This document shows, one piece after another, positions 1 through 11,900 of a stretch of DNA of 64,000 nucleotides (position 1 is its first letter; each line of letters opens with the position of its first letter). This DNA is from Byssochlamys sp. IMV 00236 (lineage: Eukaryota; Ascomycota; Eurotiomycetes; Eurotiales; Thermoascaceae). The stretch is from the NCBI GenBank assembly GCA_001931875.2, contig MSJH02000787.1, positions 88,690 through 152,689 on the forward strand, written 5' to 3'. Under the pieces are notes generated by a model. That model made no database searches. It was not told the DNA's origin and worked only from the letters and a program-made list of their open reading frames with translations. Position numbers and translations under genes: made by a program.

Positions 1-977
1 TGGGGCGATCGTGCGAAGAATCGCAACTGGTCGGCTTCTGACTGCGGAACTGCGAGCCTCGAGGGCTCTGGCGCTATGTCCTCCTCATGATCCTTCCGCG
101 ATGCCATCGCACCACACTCTGCGATATCTGCGCTACGTCAAACGGACAGCCATGCCGTGGAACCTGGGGAAGAGTGCAATGGGTGACGTCCGCGCGGAGA
201 GCGCACGAGTCAACCAACAACAAAGCGATGTCCGGTCGAAGGGTCAAGATAATGTTGTCCGGTCCAGATTAGAAGCTGTTTCCAAAGATCCCAAGTATAT
301 CAGACAATGTATATGTATCGTTGAAACAGAATCGCGGAAAGCTGAGGGAACCGTGGTAGCTTCATCACATGTTAGGCCATACTTAACGATTCTGCTTCCG
401 TCATCAGCCAACGTCAACGCCCGCGCCACACTATCAAACTATCTCGTCGCGACATCAGTCAAGTAACCACTTTTCACGCCGGCAACTTGCGTGAGCTTCT
501 GAAGAGATCGGTTAGTGTGTTCTGGTTTTGAATGTTTCAGCCTGGCCTGACCTCAAGACGCATGTCAGAGCCCATGTTTCTGAAACGTGGCCTAGAGTCT
601 AATGGTCGCAGGTACGGAGTAGAGTGAGCAATAGCCCAATGAGATCTAAAATGCATAAAACTCCCTGGGATCTCGATGATGCGGGCACTATCCACTCGTA
701 CAGGATCTTGAGTGAAGATCGCCGTATACAATGGAGTTGGGGCGAGCACCGGTGTGGGCCTCGTGTTTACGACTATCAACATCTCAACACATTGAGTTCA
801 GACGGTCAATGTTTGGTCGGCTGCAGGAGACAGGGTCTCCTTCCTCTACATTCCTACGATGCTGTAAGCAATGGGCGCCAGATCCGAACTATCAACATCA
901 CAAAGCAAGCCTGTCTGCCACGAGCCTGATAAGCATTGTGTTCGAAAGACGCATGGCTGCTTTGAATCTATTCTAAT
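1..977. other. left-edge intergenic DNA
   Basis: No convincing gene is visible. The longest open frame (11-466, plus strand) opens with GTG, has no recognisable domain and overlaps other random frames. The right part presumably holds the 3' untranslated region of dph6, whose stop codon lies at 978-980 on the minus strand. Confidence 0.5.
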
Positions 978-3341
978 CTACCTGCGACGTTGCGCATGCA
1001 GAGTGATGCCTGCAGCCAGCTGGCGTCCTCCAGAGCCCCAGACAGACTTGCAGGGGACGATTTGTCCCGGCCACAGGCTCTGCGATAAAGGATATGCCGT
1101 GTATATCACTGCCTGGGCCATGTCCATGTCGGCACAGTAATCATGGATTGCATGCTGCACCTGTTCATCGAAGCTGGATGCAGACTGGACGAGGTCTATC
1201 TCGATAGTCAGGAAGACGTTCCCATCCTTTGTGCCACTGGAATAAACATTTCTGCCCTTATCAACCCGCTCGCTGAGTGTTACTTGCTCGCACCGCAGGC
1301 CCAGGCCTTGCCATTCGACATCACTTCCTTTAGGCAATTCCTCTACCTGCACAGCGAGGAAAGGGGGTGTTTTCGAGTCCCCTTCCACTACCTCGAAGTT
1401 AGGCAGGCTTGGTAGGACCTCCTTGGTGCCTCCAAGAGCTCCTTGGCCGCCGTATTTGAGATCCCAAGCATCAAATTCCGGCTCGTCTTCTTCATCTTCT
1501 TCGTCGACGCTCTGCCGGTGGATCTTCTCCCATAGATCCCACGCAATGCGGACCTTGGTATCTATGTGCTTGTCCCCTGCTAAGAAGGCAATCGCCCCTA
1601 GCCACCAGTCTACCTGTGTCGCCGCGCCTATCCGCCAGAGATGTTGCAGCGACAGTACAGCATGTAATGTGTAGTTTTTTAACCAGTTCTCACCAGGCCC
1701 ACACAAGCCACCTGCAATCTCCATGGATGCAGGCTCCAGCGGTATCTGGCCAGCAATGTATACCAAACCGCCGCAAGTCTCAACCCTCGTACCCGGCTCC
1801 GATGGTATAGTAATCGCTTGCGAGTATGGTCCAATGTTGGCTGGGGCCCAATATGAACGTGATTGAACGTGGAGACCCTGTCTCAGATCTCGAGGTCCCA
1901 GGTCGACGACAACGGAGAGCATGACCTCCACGCCATCAGGGAGACTGTCACCACATGCAACACAGACTCTTGCCGGAGGATTCGGCTTTCTGAACAACTG
2001 CATATAGATATTGTTCATCGAGGCAAAATCCTTCATGGATCGAAGGAGTACAGTCGCAAAGACGATATCATCTGTGGTCCGCTGACCAGGCTGGACTTCT
2101 GCTGTGGAGGACTTCAGGATCTCTTCCAGCTTGAGAGCTATACTCCTCATTTGTGCGCCGGTTTCGATGCCAGCTTCTGGTGCTGTAATATTCGCGATGG
2201 CCCATGTTGCCTTGCATTTGAGGCTCATCGACTCAATTGACCAGTCAGACGCTCCGTTCCCTCTGGTCTGGCCTGAACCAGGTACAAAGTCTTCGTACTT
2301 CTGCGACTGCAATTCATTCAAAAAGCCTTCAAACTTTCCATCCAACAATGAAGGCTGTCTGACCTGTTGTGGTGTGATGCCAGCAGTATCTGTCTCCTTC
2401 GGCAAGCACTTCGCATTCTTGATTCTCACATACGCGACGCCCCCGTCTCCAGAACGTTCTTCTTTCTCTTCAACACTTATCCGCTGCTTCCAGAGGAAGC
2501 TCGGCCCATCAATCGCCAACGTCTCGTACTCGCCTCCTTCTCCCAAAACAGCACCTCCGAGGCTCTCTGCCGCGAACCTCCTCATGGCCTTCACGACCCG
2601 CCGCCGCACGTCCCCGGACGGCGACGCAACATTCCCCCACAAGAAACTAGCATCCAAACCGCCGGAGGCGGTTTTGATGATCCGAGCGTCGCAGCCACAA
2701 GCCGCCATGTCTTCCAACAACCCGGCCTCCGGCACCGCGGAGGACGACCCGTCGGGATCCTTCCTCTCCTCCGACGGCGGCAGAATTGGATACATCCACA
2801 ACCAAGCAAGTGGAACCAGGCCCAGACGGCCCGCGACGTTCTCGATTCTTGTCCGTTGGTACGTTGACAGGATAGCACCCGCTGAAACGGCATTAGCTTC
2901 CGGGTGGGCTTCTTTGATCCGTCGCAGGAGCGGGATCAATGATTCTGTCTCGTCCGCAACATCTCCGAGAGTATGCGCCTGCGCCTGAGTGTCGAGGTCT
3001 TGGCTCTCAGCGTCATTTCCATTGCGATAGATCCGGGACGTATCGACCGCTCCGCCAGTGATCGCCGCCCTGTACAGAGGGATCCCCAGAGCCGTCTCGT
3101 AGAGAGGAATCACCCCATGTCCTATAGTCTGGTACATGAAACTATCCATATCTTCTTCTTCTTCTTCTTCCTCAGCCTGTCCCTGCCCCGACGGCAATGG
3201 CGGATGAAGATTCGCTAACGCAACGACCCGATGCCCATGCTTGATGCAATGTAAAATCGAATACAGCGAGTCCTTCCCACCGGATATCAGAGCGATGACA
3301 TTGAGGCCGGGAGTAGATGTAGACGTCGGTAGAGACGCCAT
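978..3341 (-). CDS. dph6: diphthine--ammonia ligase (Dph6), ATP-binding domain plus RidA-like domains
   Basis: A 787-residue intronless protein starting at a true ATG (3341-3339). The N-terminus carries the PP-loop motif SGGKDS (residues 20-25), and GEGGEYETLAIDGP lies near residue 267; both are hallmarks of the Dph6 ATP pyrophosphatase domain. The family adenylates diphthine on eEF2 and amidates it with ammonia, the last step of diphthamide synthesis in the cytosol. The C-terminal half has a RidA/YjgF-like segment (ANIGPYSQAI near residue 500) and a second, weaker one after about residue 655, as in yeast Dph6 (YLR143W). An acidic run of seven Glu (near residue 57), encoded by GAA/GAG repeats, precedes the conserved segment ending in GIPLYR. 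Length is slightly above the yeast protein. The assignment is firm; the second RidA boundary is approximate. Confidence 0.93.
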   Translation of the reverse strand: MASLPTSTSTPGLNVIALISGGKDSLYSILHCIKHGHRVVALANLHPPLPSGQGQAEEEEEEEDMDSFMYQTIGHGVIPLYETALGIPLYRAAITGGAVDTSRIYRNGNDAESQDLDTQAQAHTLGDVADETESLIPLLRRIKEAHPEANAVSAGAILSTYQRTRIENVAGRLGLVPLAWLWMYPILPPSEERKDPDGSSSAVPEAGLLEDMAACGCDARIIKTASGGLDASFLWGNVASPSGDVRRRVVKAMRRFAAESLGGAVLGEGGEYETLAIDGPSFLWKQRISVEEKEERSGDGGVAYVRIKNAKCLPKETDTAGITPQQVRQPSLLDGKFEGFLNELQSQKYEDFVPGSGQTRGNGASDWSIESMSLKCKATWAIANITAPEAGIETGAQMRSIALKLEEILKSSTAEVQPGQRTTDDIVFATVLLRSMKDFASMNNIYMQLFRKPNPPARVCVACGDSLPDGVEVMLSVVVDLGPRDLRQGLHVQSRSYWAPANIGPYSQAITIPSEPGTRVETCGGLVYIAGQIPLEPASMEIAGGLCGPGENWLKNYTLHAVLSLQHLWRIGAATQVDWWLGAIAFLAGDKHIDTKVRIAWDLWEKIHRQSVDEEDEEDEPEFDAWDLKYGGQGALGGTKEVLPSLPNFEVVEGDSKTPPFLAVQVEELPKGSDVEWQGLGLRCEQVTLSERVDKGRNVYSSGTKDGNVFLTIEIDLVQSASSFDEQVQHAIHDYCADMDMAQAVIYTAYPLSQSLWPGQIVPCKSVWGSGGRQLAAGITLHAQRRR

Positions 3342-4816
3342 GATTGTGATTGTAAATTGTAAATGTCAACAAGTCCCCCGTAGGGAACAGAAAAGAAAAG
3401 GAAATCAAACCCCCCTCCTTCAGGAATGGATCTTCTTCCTTTTTTTTTCAGAAAGATACTCCTCCCCCCCACAAAGGAACTCAAGCCAAATAAATAAATA
3501 AATAAAACAAATAAGAAAAATAATCTCCAACCTCTCTACTCAGATCAGTAGATATGTATTGAATAAACTTGACTCTGATGAATCCGATATGCTTGTCGAT
3601 TGATTGCGTCCTTTAATAAAAAGAAAATGGCGCGGCAGGGGGGGCACATGCAAAAAGAAAAAATGAGACACGCGCGTGAAGTTAATCAAGCATCTCCATT
3701 CTTTTTATATATAGAAAAGATAAAGAGGATGAATTCGAAATAATGACTGTAGATAGGAAGGTAAGAAGATGATTTGTTCTTGATTCCCATTGGAGATGAA
3801 GAGGGGGGTCATCGAGGAGTACGTCGCGGGGGAAAAGAAGTCAGGGCTTGGCGCGATCCAGGTATTACTTATCAAGTGAGAATTTGCCCAACTCACCTCA
3901 CTGGCCCAATAATGGACTTTTCGGCCTCTTTTCTATCTTACTACTGTATGTTACTATGTAGTCTATCTAATTCAGAAATGATACAATGGAAACTTCCCAC
4001 GCAGACAGATAGTTACTGGTCACGATTTCGTAAGAATCTTCTAGCTTTTTTTGTATTTCAACTCAGGCTATATAAGTTTTTTCCAAGAAAAAATTCGCTC
4101 GAGTTCAATGCAGTAAAATGAAGGTGCAAACAATGCAATCAAATGCTTAGAACATCAACTGACAATTAATTGTATAAGGGGTATGTGGTATAACAATGAG
4201 GAAAAAGTAAATGTACACAAAGTGTGGCCAGCACCAAGGGAGAGGAAATTTTCACACAAATGGGGGAATCAAAAAGGATTACAAATAAGTCACATCGAAT
4301 GCACAATTGCAATAGGTATCGAATATAACACAGAGGGGTAACATGAAGCAGAGAGAAGTGAACAAAATCGTTCGGGCTAGTCAGATGGGAGTCGCCTCAA
4401 CAATCTGTCCACCTTTCGCAAGATCTGATCCGTAACAGAAAAGAAAAAGGGTCGATCCTTCAGTTCAGAATTTTTGAATCATGTTTCCACGCCTATTACC
4501 TTTTCCCGGGGGAATTGTCATCATCGCTCTAAATCCCATCCCTATCAACTCCTTTTCGCCCGATCCTAGAAATCCCCACTGTGGACGCTCCAGATTAAAA
4601 ATAAGTAATAGTGTGGAGGGATCCTGGCGGGAGGAGTGATGTCTCCATGACCACCCGTTACTGTTGCCCGGACGCCAGAACAAGAAAAAAAAAAGTCCAA
4701 GCCAACCCGACTGAGAAAGAATTTTTTTCAAGACCTTTTAACTCTAATTATGCGAAATTAAAAGTATCTCCTGGTCGCGTGTCATCATTATCGACTCGAA
4801 ATGGTCGTTGCTTGAT
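3342..4816. other. intergenic: dph6 promoter and msnA 3' region
   Basis: About 1.5 kb between two genes transcribed leftward. It should hold the dph6 5' leader and promoter on the left and the msnA 3' untranslated region on the right. It is AT-leaning and contains A/T homopolymers. No open frame here has a recognisable domain. Confidence 0.5.
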
Positions 4817-6790
4817 CTAGGCCGACTCGTCGCGCTTGCGCTTTTTCAGAGGTCGTCGGTCGTTCGATGATGACTCGGACGCACTACCGTCAGAAGAATC
4901 TGAGGTTGTGGACTTGTTGGCAGCAGCGTGCGCAGCCTCGTAGAGGACAGCGCCCAGAGCACCGGCATCACTCTCGTCGAAAGAAGGCGTAGCTGGTGTT
5001 GTGTCACTAGTGTCAAGAACACCCATGACAATGGCACCACCTCCGTGAGTTCTCGCGTGCTGAGCCAGGTTGTCGCTGCGAGAGAACTTCTTTCCGCACT
5101 CGTTGCACTCGAAAGGCTTGTCTTGCGTGTGCAGCGAACGATAGTGACGCTTGAGGTGCTCCTGGCGACGGAAGCGACGAGAGCAGAGAGTGCAGACGAA
5201 GGTCTTAGAAGGGTCCTCAGTGAGGGACTGCTTGCGACCGCGACGTGCAACAGGCATATGGGAAGCAGGGGCGTCAGAAGAGCTGGAAGCCGTAGCCTCA
5301 GTCTGGGACTTGTCCTGCTTCTGGGTCGTCTGCTGGCTGGAAGATGCTTCAGTGCTGTTGCCCCGGCTGGTGACGCTGGGCTGGCCCTGGACAACGGATC
5401 CAATGCTGTCGGAGTCGCTGTCAGGGAAGGACTTCTTGATCGACTTGCGAGAGGCCACACGCTTCTTGACCCTCATGTCTCCAGCGGCGTCTTCAGGGTT
5501 GGCCAACAGCAGATCAGAGGATGCGAAAGGCAGGCCCGACTGGCTGAAGGACTCGTCCTCGTCCTCGAATGTATGCTCGCTGAAGAATTCTTCCTCCTCA
5601 AAGGAGGCATAGGCTCCAACGCGCTGTCTCTTGCCGCCCAGGTAGTAGGCGTTTCCAAAGTCGACGAGGCGGTTGAACTCGTCGTCAGAGTCCAGGTCAG
5701 AGAAGCTATCGAAGGCAGGGAGACTGGTGAGGGTCTGCTCAGTAGGGTTGGGGAAGGCAGACTCTGCACTGCCGTTGGCGGGCAGCGTAGCAGAAAGACC
5801 TCCGAGGATCAGCTTGTGCTCCTCGTCATCACCTGAGCACAGGGTCGGCAGGGGCGGGAAGTCGCTCGCAGCAGAGGTGACAGAAGAAGCGCCCACCGTC
5901 AGCTGTCGGGGGTCGCAGAAGTCAGAGGTGGCTGGCTCTGCGGATGGGCCAGATTGGGATGAGATCACTCCAGTGGGAACTGGTGAAGGAGATGGTGAAA
6001 GGGACGGGCAAGATCCGTTGACGGACAGGAGCTCGGAAGCTTGGCTCGCAGTAAGCGAAGGGGGGTGGATGAAGACTGGAGTCCGCCGGTTAGCGACCAT
6101 TCCGTTTTTGGTACAACTCCACCAGATTGGAACATCCGATTTCCATCTATACCAACAACATCCCATCCAAGCAATGGAATGGATGAACACAGCATACAAA
6201 AAAAAAATTCAAAACTTACCAGGCGTCATGGGAGGAGAGGCGGCTCTCGACCAGTCCGGGTTGGCCAGGCTCTCCGTGTGCACGTCCCCCTCGCAGCCTT
6301 CCTTCACGCCCTCGACCTTCTCCAGGGGGAAGAAGGATCCATTGACGGGAGTGTGCAGCGTTCCACAGCTCGACGGAGGGCTGCTGATCGTGCTTCCCGT
6401 TGTGGACAGTGGGGGGGTCGAGGGGAAGCCGTAGAAGTCAGCACTGACAAACCTGGTGTCCAACGGCATGAGGCCCGGAGAGCTCTGTTGGATCATGATT
6501 GTAGGCTTGAGGTGCGACGGTTGTGGCGAGGCAATGGGGGTCATGTTCATGGCACCCTGGAAAGGGCTCTTGGCTGCCATCTGGTGCTGCATGTTCAGAG
6601 CGTGTGCAGCGTAGATAGACTGTGGTTCCGGCATGCAGTGAGGCGGCTGGAAAGCCGACATGTGTCCACTGAACTGCATCTCGGCTGGGTTAGAGGTGTA
6701 GTGGTGTCGCTGCTGCTGCGACTCGGCATCGGGTGTGTAGAAGTAGAATGACTGTCCCGGCATGGGATGCATGGCGTATGTAGCTTCCAT
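4817..6790 (-). CDS. msnA: C2H2 zinc-finger stress-response transcription factor (Msn2/4, Seb1 type)
   Basis: Two exons, 6790-6220 and 6075-4817, give 609 residues. The intron has donor GTAAGT, branch site GCTAAC and acceptor CCAG, and joins in phase 1. The start is the ATG at 6790; an in-frame TAA lies just upstream. Two tandem C2H2 fingers sit at the C-terminus: finger 1 C485/C488/H501/H506 and finger 2 C514/C517/H530/H534, with RSDNLAQH in the second, as in Msn2/Msn4-type factors. A basic tail (KKRKR) follows. The rest is low-complexity Ser/Pro/Gln-rich sequence typical of activation regions. Family knowledge: Msn2/4 and fungal MsnA/Seb1 bind the stress element AGGGG and control responses to osmotic, oxidative and nutrient stress. 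Fungal members also influence conidiation and secondary metabolism. Targets cannot be told from this window. Confidence 0.9.
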
Positions 6791-6813
6791 GACGAAGTGC
6801 AATTACTTCTTAT

Positions 6814-6883
6814 CTATCCAAATGCGTCAGTTTCCCAATTGATCCTTCATGGTCTTTTTTTTGAGTAGGGCTGAAGAACTTAC
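6814..6883 (-). other. likely 5'-UTR intron of msnA
   Basis: On the minus strand, GTAAGT begins at 6883, an ACTGAC branch-like site follows near 6832, and a TAG acceptor ends at 6814. It lies just upstream of the msnA ATG. Because an in-frame TAA separates this acceptor from the ATG, the intron would lie in the leader. It would also remove an upstream ATG near 6850. Inferred from splice consensus only. Confidence 0.55.
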
Positions 6884-7270
6884 CTCTCACCAGATGGTAT
6901 CTTGATTATCGGGTTTGTATCAGATTGTCCTTGGGGGGTGTTCCCGTGTCGAGGCCAAATGAAACCCGTATTGTTCTGGATGTTCTTTGTTGTGCAATAT
7001 TAGAAACTAGTGGCGTACTACTCGAAGACAAGTGGATTGTCACGGTTCGAGGAACGTTGGGGGGGATATAGTAATAATAGATAATAATAGCACGCTGGAT
7101 GATATATGTATGCACCGCCGTAAAGGAATGTGGTGGTGGTCGAAGGAATGACTGGATCAGCAAGAGAGTCGAAACAGGATATTTTCTTCTTTGCTGATAG
7201 TAATGATAGTCGATGGTGTCTTGTTCGATGTGGTTAAGACCGGATTATAATGGTTCTCTCCTCTAATAAT

Positions 7271-7312
7271 AGTAGGTAGGTAGGTGGTGGTGGTGGTGAT
7301 GATGATGATGTG
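7271..7312. repeat. GTAG/GGT/GAT microsatellite
   Basis: Runs of GTAG, GGT and GAT units follow one another in the msnA upstream region. Simple-sequence repeat seen directly. Confidence 0.8.
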
Positions 7313-8092
7313 TCGCCGGGGGGACTATAAAAGGAAGGACAGGACCTATTCGAGAACGAACCCAGCAAGACGGTATATAGACCGGGGAGGGGAACGTTGA
7401 ATCGATTAGGAACCGGAAGGTAGTCAAATAAAATAAAAAAAAATCACAAAGAACGGCGAACGATAATGAATTAAAAAAGACGGCCGCGGGGAACGAGAGA
7501 CAAGGCCTTGTATGCTGAGGAAATGACAGACAGACCGGGTGGGCACCGGATAAAAGAGTGATCTGCCTGGGACAGGGCCAGGTTACGAGACAGGAACCGA
7601 ACGGACGAGGACCACCCAGACTAAACTCTAGTCCAAGGCGGGATTCGGGACGATGGCGCAGTGTGCATCCCACCGGGACGATGGAGGTCCACGGTGGAAT
7701 TGTCTCCATGTGCTAGAGTCCCATCGGTGTCAGATCCGCAGACTACGGGCAGGCACACGGCGACTAGACATTTAGTAAATTAGTGCATGAAAGCTCCCAG
7801 CACCACTCCTCGGCCGGGGAACCAAAAAGAGCGCAAGTCTGGTGGAGTCTAGCACGAGTGGGAGATTATGGTGTTGCGAAGCTCGCGATGCACATTGGGT
7901 CGAATGCGGAGGTCCGACCCGGTAGCGTTGTCGTCCTACCGCCCAGCCGTATACCTAAGTTATAATAGTCTACCATACAGTACTGTACCATAACCATACC
8001 AACAGTAGTAGTACCTAGTCCACCGCCGGGGACCAAACGGCCGCCATGGGATGGGATGGGACATTGCCACGCCCGACCGTCTTGTCCCATTC

Positions 8093-8116
8093 GAGAGAGA
8101 GAGAGAGAGAGAGAGA
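8093..8116. repeat. (GA)12 microsatellite
   Basis: Twelve uninterrupted GA dinucleotides in the msnA upstream region. Such purine tracts are often nucleosome-poor and length-polymorphic; no function can be assigned. Confidence 0.9.
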
Positions 8117-8900
8117 AACAAGACGAGAGAGGCTGGTTCTGACTTATTGGTTTGTTATTATTATCTCTCTCATCCAGCGGTTCAGCTCAGCAGCTGCCAT
8201 CACAGCCCCCCCCCTCTCCCTCCAGGTCGTGTATGGTAGTAGTGTATGGTACGGGTGTGCTGCCTCCCTGCTGACCTGGGCGGTTGTGAGACCGATAACG
8301 CGGCACTGTTGGATACACTCTGCACCGCCATGAGCACCATCAATGCCATGGACAGAGCCTATGGCCGCCCAGCGCGCACTCTCGAAGCCACGATTCGACG
8401 AGATCGCCGTACCAGTGTGCACGGCATATGCAGCAATGCTCAGCGCTCAGTGCCAATCACGATGCGAAGCCCAGCGTTGATCGACCTTGCTCACTCAGGG
8501 CCTGGTCGGTTCCACTGCGCATCCCGTCCAGTCTGGTCGGCTGCTGCTACGATGGCCACAACGCTCTTTGTTAATCTATCTTGGACTGGACTGGACTAAC
8601 TACCATATGTCGCGGTTTCGAACAACGTTCCGGAATGTCTCCTCATGATGGCAAAACGGTGGCAACGTCGAACAAAAACCATCAGTCCCTTCACTCGTAC
8701 TCGAAGTTATTATTATTGATCCCAAAAATGGTGAAACGCGACTTCTCCAGGTCTCGCGACAGAGATACCATAGACCAACGAAGATCACTGGTTTGCCCCC
8801 CGCCTCTCTTCCCCCAAGACGATTTATTTAGTTTCTTTGACTTTCCTTATCTGCACTGTCGGATGCAAGGCCTATCCATCGCCACCCAGTAGTACAGGTG

Positions 8901-11900
8901 GAAAACGCTCACTGTGAGTGTGAGGTGATGTACCCCGCGTAAACTTCAGCTGTGGACTACATTGGGGATGATCCCCAAGCCTTAACTAGCAGACAGTAGT
9001 AGTAAGCCCACAGTTTGATTGTGGATGGCAGAAGAATTGCTCCTCTCTCGGTGTTGGGCGGACAAACCTTGCATGCATGTGAACTTGTGAAGGGCAGTGT
9101 GTGATCGACTCTACTGCAGGAACAGCAACAAAAGAACAGCTGCAAATGGGACAAGCTGGTCAGAAAAGAAACCTTCGGGACGCTTTCCCCTTTGCATACA
9201 CTTGGCCAATTGCCATCAAGGCCTCTTTGTTTAAGTTCATGCTGTTCAGCGAGGGGAGTCGCTGTCCTCGACGGTGGAGCGGCTGCGTTTCACCGCCAGC
9301 ATCTAGTCTGCAGTGTGCATCTGCACAGCAATGCAAAAGCAGCATAGGCTGCTCCGGATCCCTGCTCTATATTCAACAAGGGCAAAGAAAAAAGTAATAG
9401 AAAGGCCCCTCCCCGGAATATGATCCATGTAAGAAGCTTCTGATTTATCCACCCTTCCCTCACCTACAAGCGATGACAAGCAAACAATGTAGATACTGTA
9501 TCATATTGTACGGAGCAGGCAACGGCGGAAAAAGCAGACTTGGAAGTGTGAGGGCGCTATCTAATGCGCCCACCAAATCACGCCTGGTGTGCGTCATCGA
9601 TTACCATTACCACTGCTGACCAGTTTGACTGATCTTACAGAGAAATCCTATCACATTGTCTCTGCATGTGAGGTATAGAGATAGTTAGAAGAGAGTCACT
9701 ATGACCATCCATTCCCGTCACCTCTACTTGGCCAATAGTGAGCTCGTGCGGGCCAGAGCGAAGTGCTGACTGGGCGAATTATTTGCCGGTAGAGATTTGG
9801 TACACCCAATAATTCGCAAAACCGCGGTGGGATTACAGGCCATTGGGGTTCTGTGCCTCATTGGCCGGTCTAAAGATAGAAGAAGGTACCGTATGTGGTC
9901 TCCCATGAAGCAACGGAACCACACCCGCCCGACCCAAGGGTGGCCGGAGTTATCAGACTACTGCTAACTTAGCTGTGCCTCTGGGATACACCAAGCACCC
10001 CAGGTCGTATGTTGTAGTTTCTCTCTGTGGTTAGACGCGTCATGCCGCATAACGACTATCGAGCTTCCAGAATCCCAAGCGTGATTCGATACAGGGGTTG
10101 GTTTGGAGTCCTAGTACGAGTCAGGTCATAAGTCTTGTCGTGCTCACGCACCTCGAGTATGGTGTGAGCGCCACACACAGAATACCTAAAAAGAATAAAG
10201 CCCGCCCAAAAAAAAAGTGGACAGCCCTTAAGAAAAAGAATTATTGCGCTTTTCCGTTCACTTTTGCCTCCCGCGGATTCCCAGGGCCCTAACGCAGGCA
10301 CGAGGTAAGCAACGAATTTCGTTCTCATAATGGGCCGTTTGATCGAAAGGCACGTTCCTGCCAGAAGACAATGCGTGATCACGGTTTCATTGATGATTGG
10401 GTGAGATATGGCTCTGATAACAACCTCATTTAGCGCCGAAGGACGGACCTCCATACTCTAGTCTCCCCGATTATTGTCAAGACCCAGTCGACTAGTTAAT
10501 GGAGTCAAGTACGTAGAATTATTATTATTATTGGCGCCAGATGAATGTCGGTTCTAGTGGGAATAGCACATCCGCGATGGCGGACAAGCTAGACGCTATA
10601 AGGTCGAGCAGGTACGCTACTGGTACCTGGTCCGCTGAGCCGGCGCCGCGGAAGTCCTTCCCAGAACAAGCGCCCTGATAAGTCTCGCGCGACACCAAGA
10701 GGATTATCCGATTTGCGCCTACTAACTACTCCGACGAATCCGGGCTTATCGTGGGTGCCGCAGAGCGGGGAACTGGCAAAATACCGCGAAATACCCAAAA
10801 TCTGGTCCTTCGACTCAAGACTTCCAGATCTCTGAGTAGACTTTGGAGTAGATTCTAGCTTCGCCGCCATGCTCCGGGTCAAAAGGCACCACTACTGGCG
10901 TCGCTTGTGTACGTGAAACATAGCGTCCGAACTCTTGGAGCAGTACCATTCCGTTTTGGGTAGGTATTGTACCCACGTTACATCAGAAACCGCAATCATA
11001 TCATATGGTAAATAATAGTAAATAATGCCGCCACGGAACGTTCTGAATGCCGAGAGACATATTATACGACGGAGCTTCTAGAAGGTGAGGCCCCGCAAAT
11101 GAAGGGAACATCTATCGCGAGAAGCGCATGATTGATGCGCCCAGGGTTAATTGATGTTAAAACTGATCCAGCCCGCCCGTTAACCGATCCCGTGAAACGA
11201 TGATGCTGCAGAGCGATCAGAAGAGGAACCCGCGAAGACCACATATGGAATGGTGTAGCTCCATATTGTTCCATCTTCTCAATCTACGGAGTAGATAACT
11301 ACCATAGATAGTCGAAAATGAACGAGCCGCGACTTCGTCGATTTTCAACGCAGATCCTAACCGCTGTCGGCCGAGCAGACGTGGGCCCTGTTGATCACTG
11401 ATACGGATTGATGGTTAGTAGTAGTATCTTGACCTCATGGTGCAATCGATAACCTTCAAACTATAATCGGTCGCATCATACTGAAATCCCCGTCTGCAGA
11501 ACTTCTCATGCGAGCGGAAGGTGTGACAAAACCAGGTCGTTGTTGCATCTCACATCCGAGACCTCTGGCAGTAGAAGTGACAACTCAGCCACCGACAGCA
11601 TGTTAGCCAGATCTCTGCAACGGAAGTGAAACAATAATCTCACGAGGAGAGATGAGGTATTCTCGATTGAGTAACCGCTCAGAAAGGCATAATCCCACGA
11701 TGATAGAGCTAGCCTGACGTAGATCGTGCGCGGAAAGGTGGCGTGCGATCGGAAAAACGACCATCAGTGATCAGGGTTCGCTTCAGAGTTCTAGCCATCA
11801 TACTATCGTGACGCCAGTCTTCTTCAAGGTACCCGTCCAGCAATCTTCCTAACTAGTGTTGTCCAGTCATCGCTTGAGATTCCACCAGGGATCCATGATA

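Larger units (their letters stand above)
6884..8900. other. upstream/promoter region of msnA
   Basis: About 2 kb without a supported gene. It should contain the msnA promoter and a long leader, common for fungal stress regulators. Visible items are a GGT/GAT microsatellite (7271-7312), a TATAAAAG box on the plus strand (7326-7333), one AGGGG stress-element match (7388-7392) and a (GA)12 tract (8093-8116). An ATG-initiated minus-strand frame of 148 codons at 7709-7263 ends in a microsatellite-encoded His run and is not regarded as a gene. Confidence 0.45.

Noticed and set aside
11..466. 151-codon plus-strand frame at the left edge
   Set aside because: GTG start, no domain, overlapped by other frames; cannot be supported as a gene.
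2104..2988. 294-codon plus-strand frame
   Set aside because: Antisense shadow of dph6, caused by codon bias on the opposite strand; no domain.
4928..5836. 302-codon plus-strand frame
   Set aside because: Antisense shadow of msnA exon 2; no domain.
7263..7709. 148-codon minus-strand frame with ATG upstream of msnA
   Set aside because: No domain; its end is a His run translated from a microsatellite; more likely leader or promoter DNA of msnA.
10056..10454. 132-codon minus-strand frame in the gene-less region
   Set aside because: No recognisable domain or splice partners; length expected by chance in several kb of this composition.
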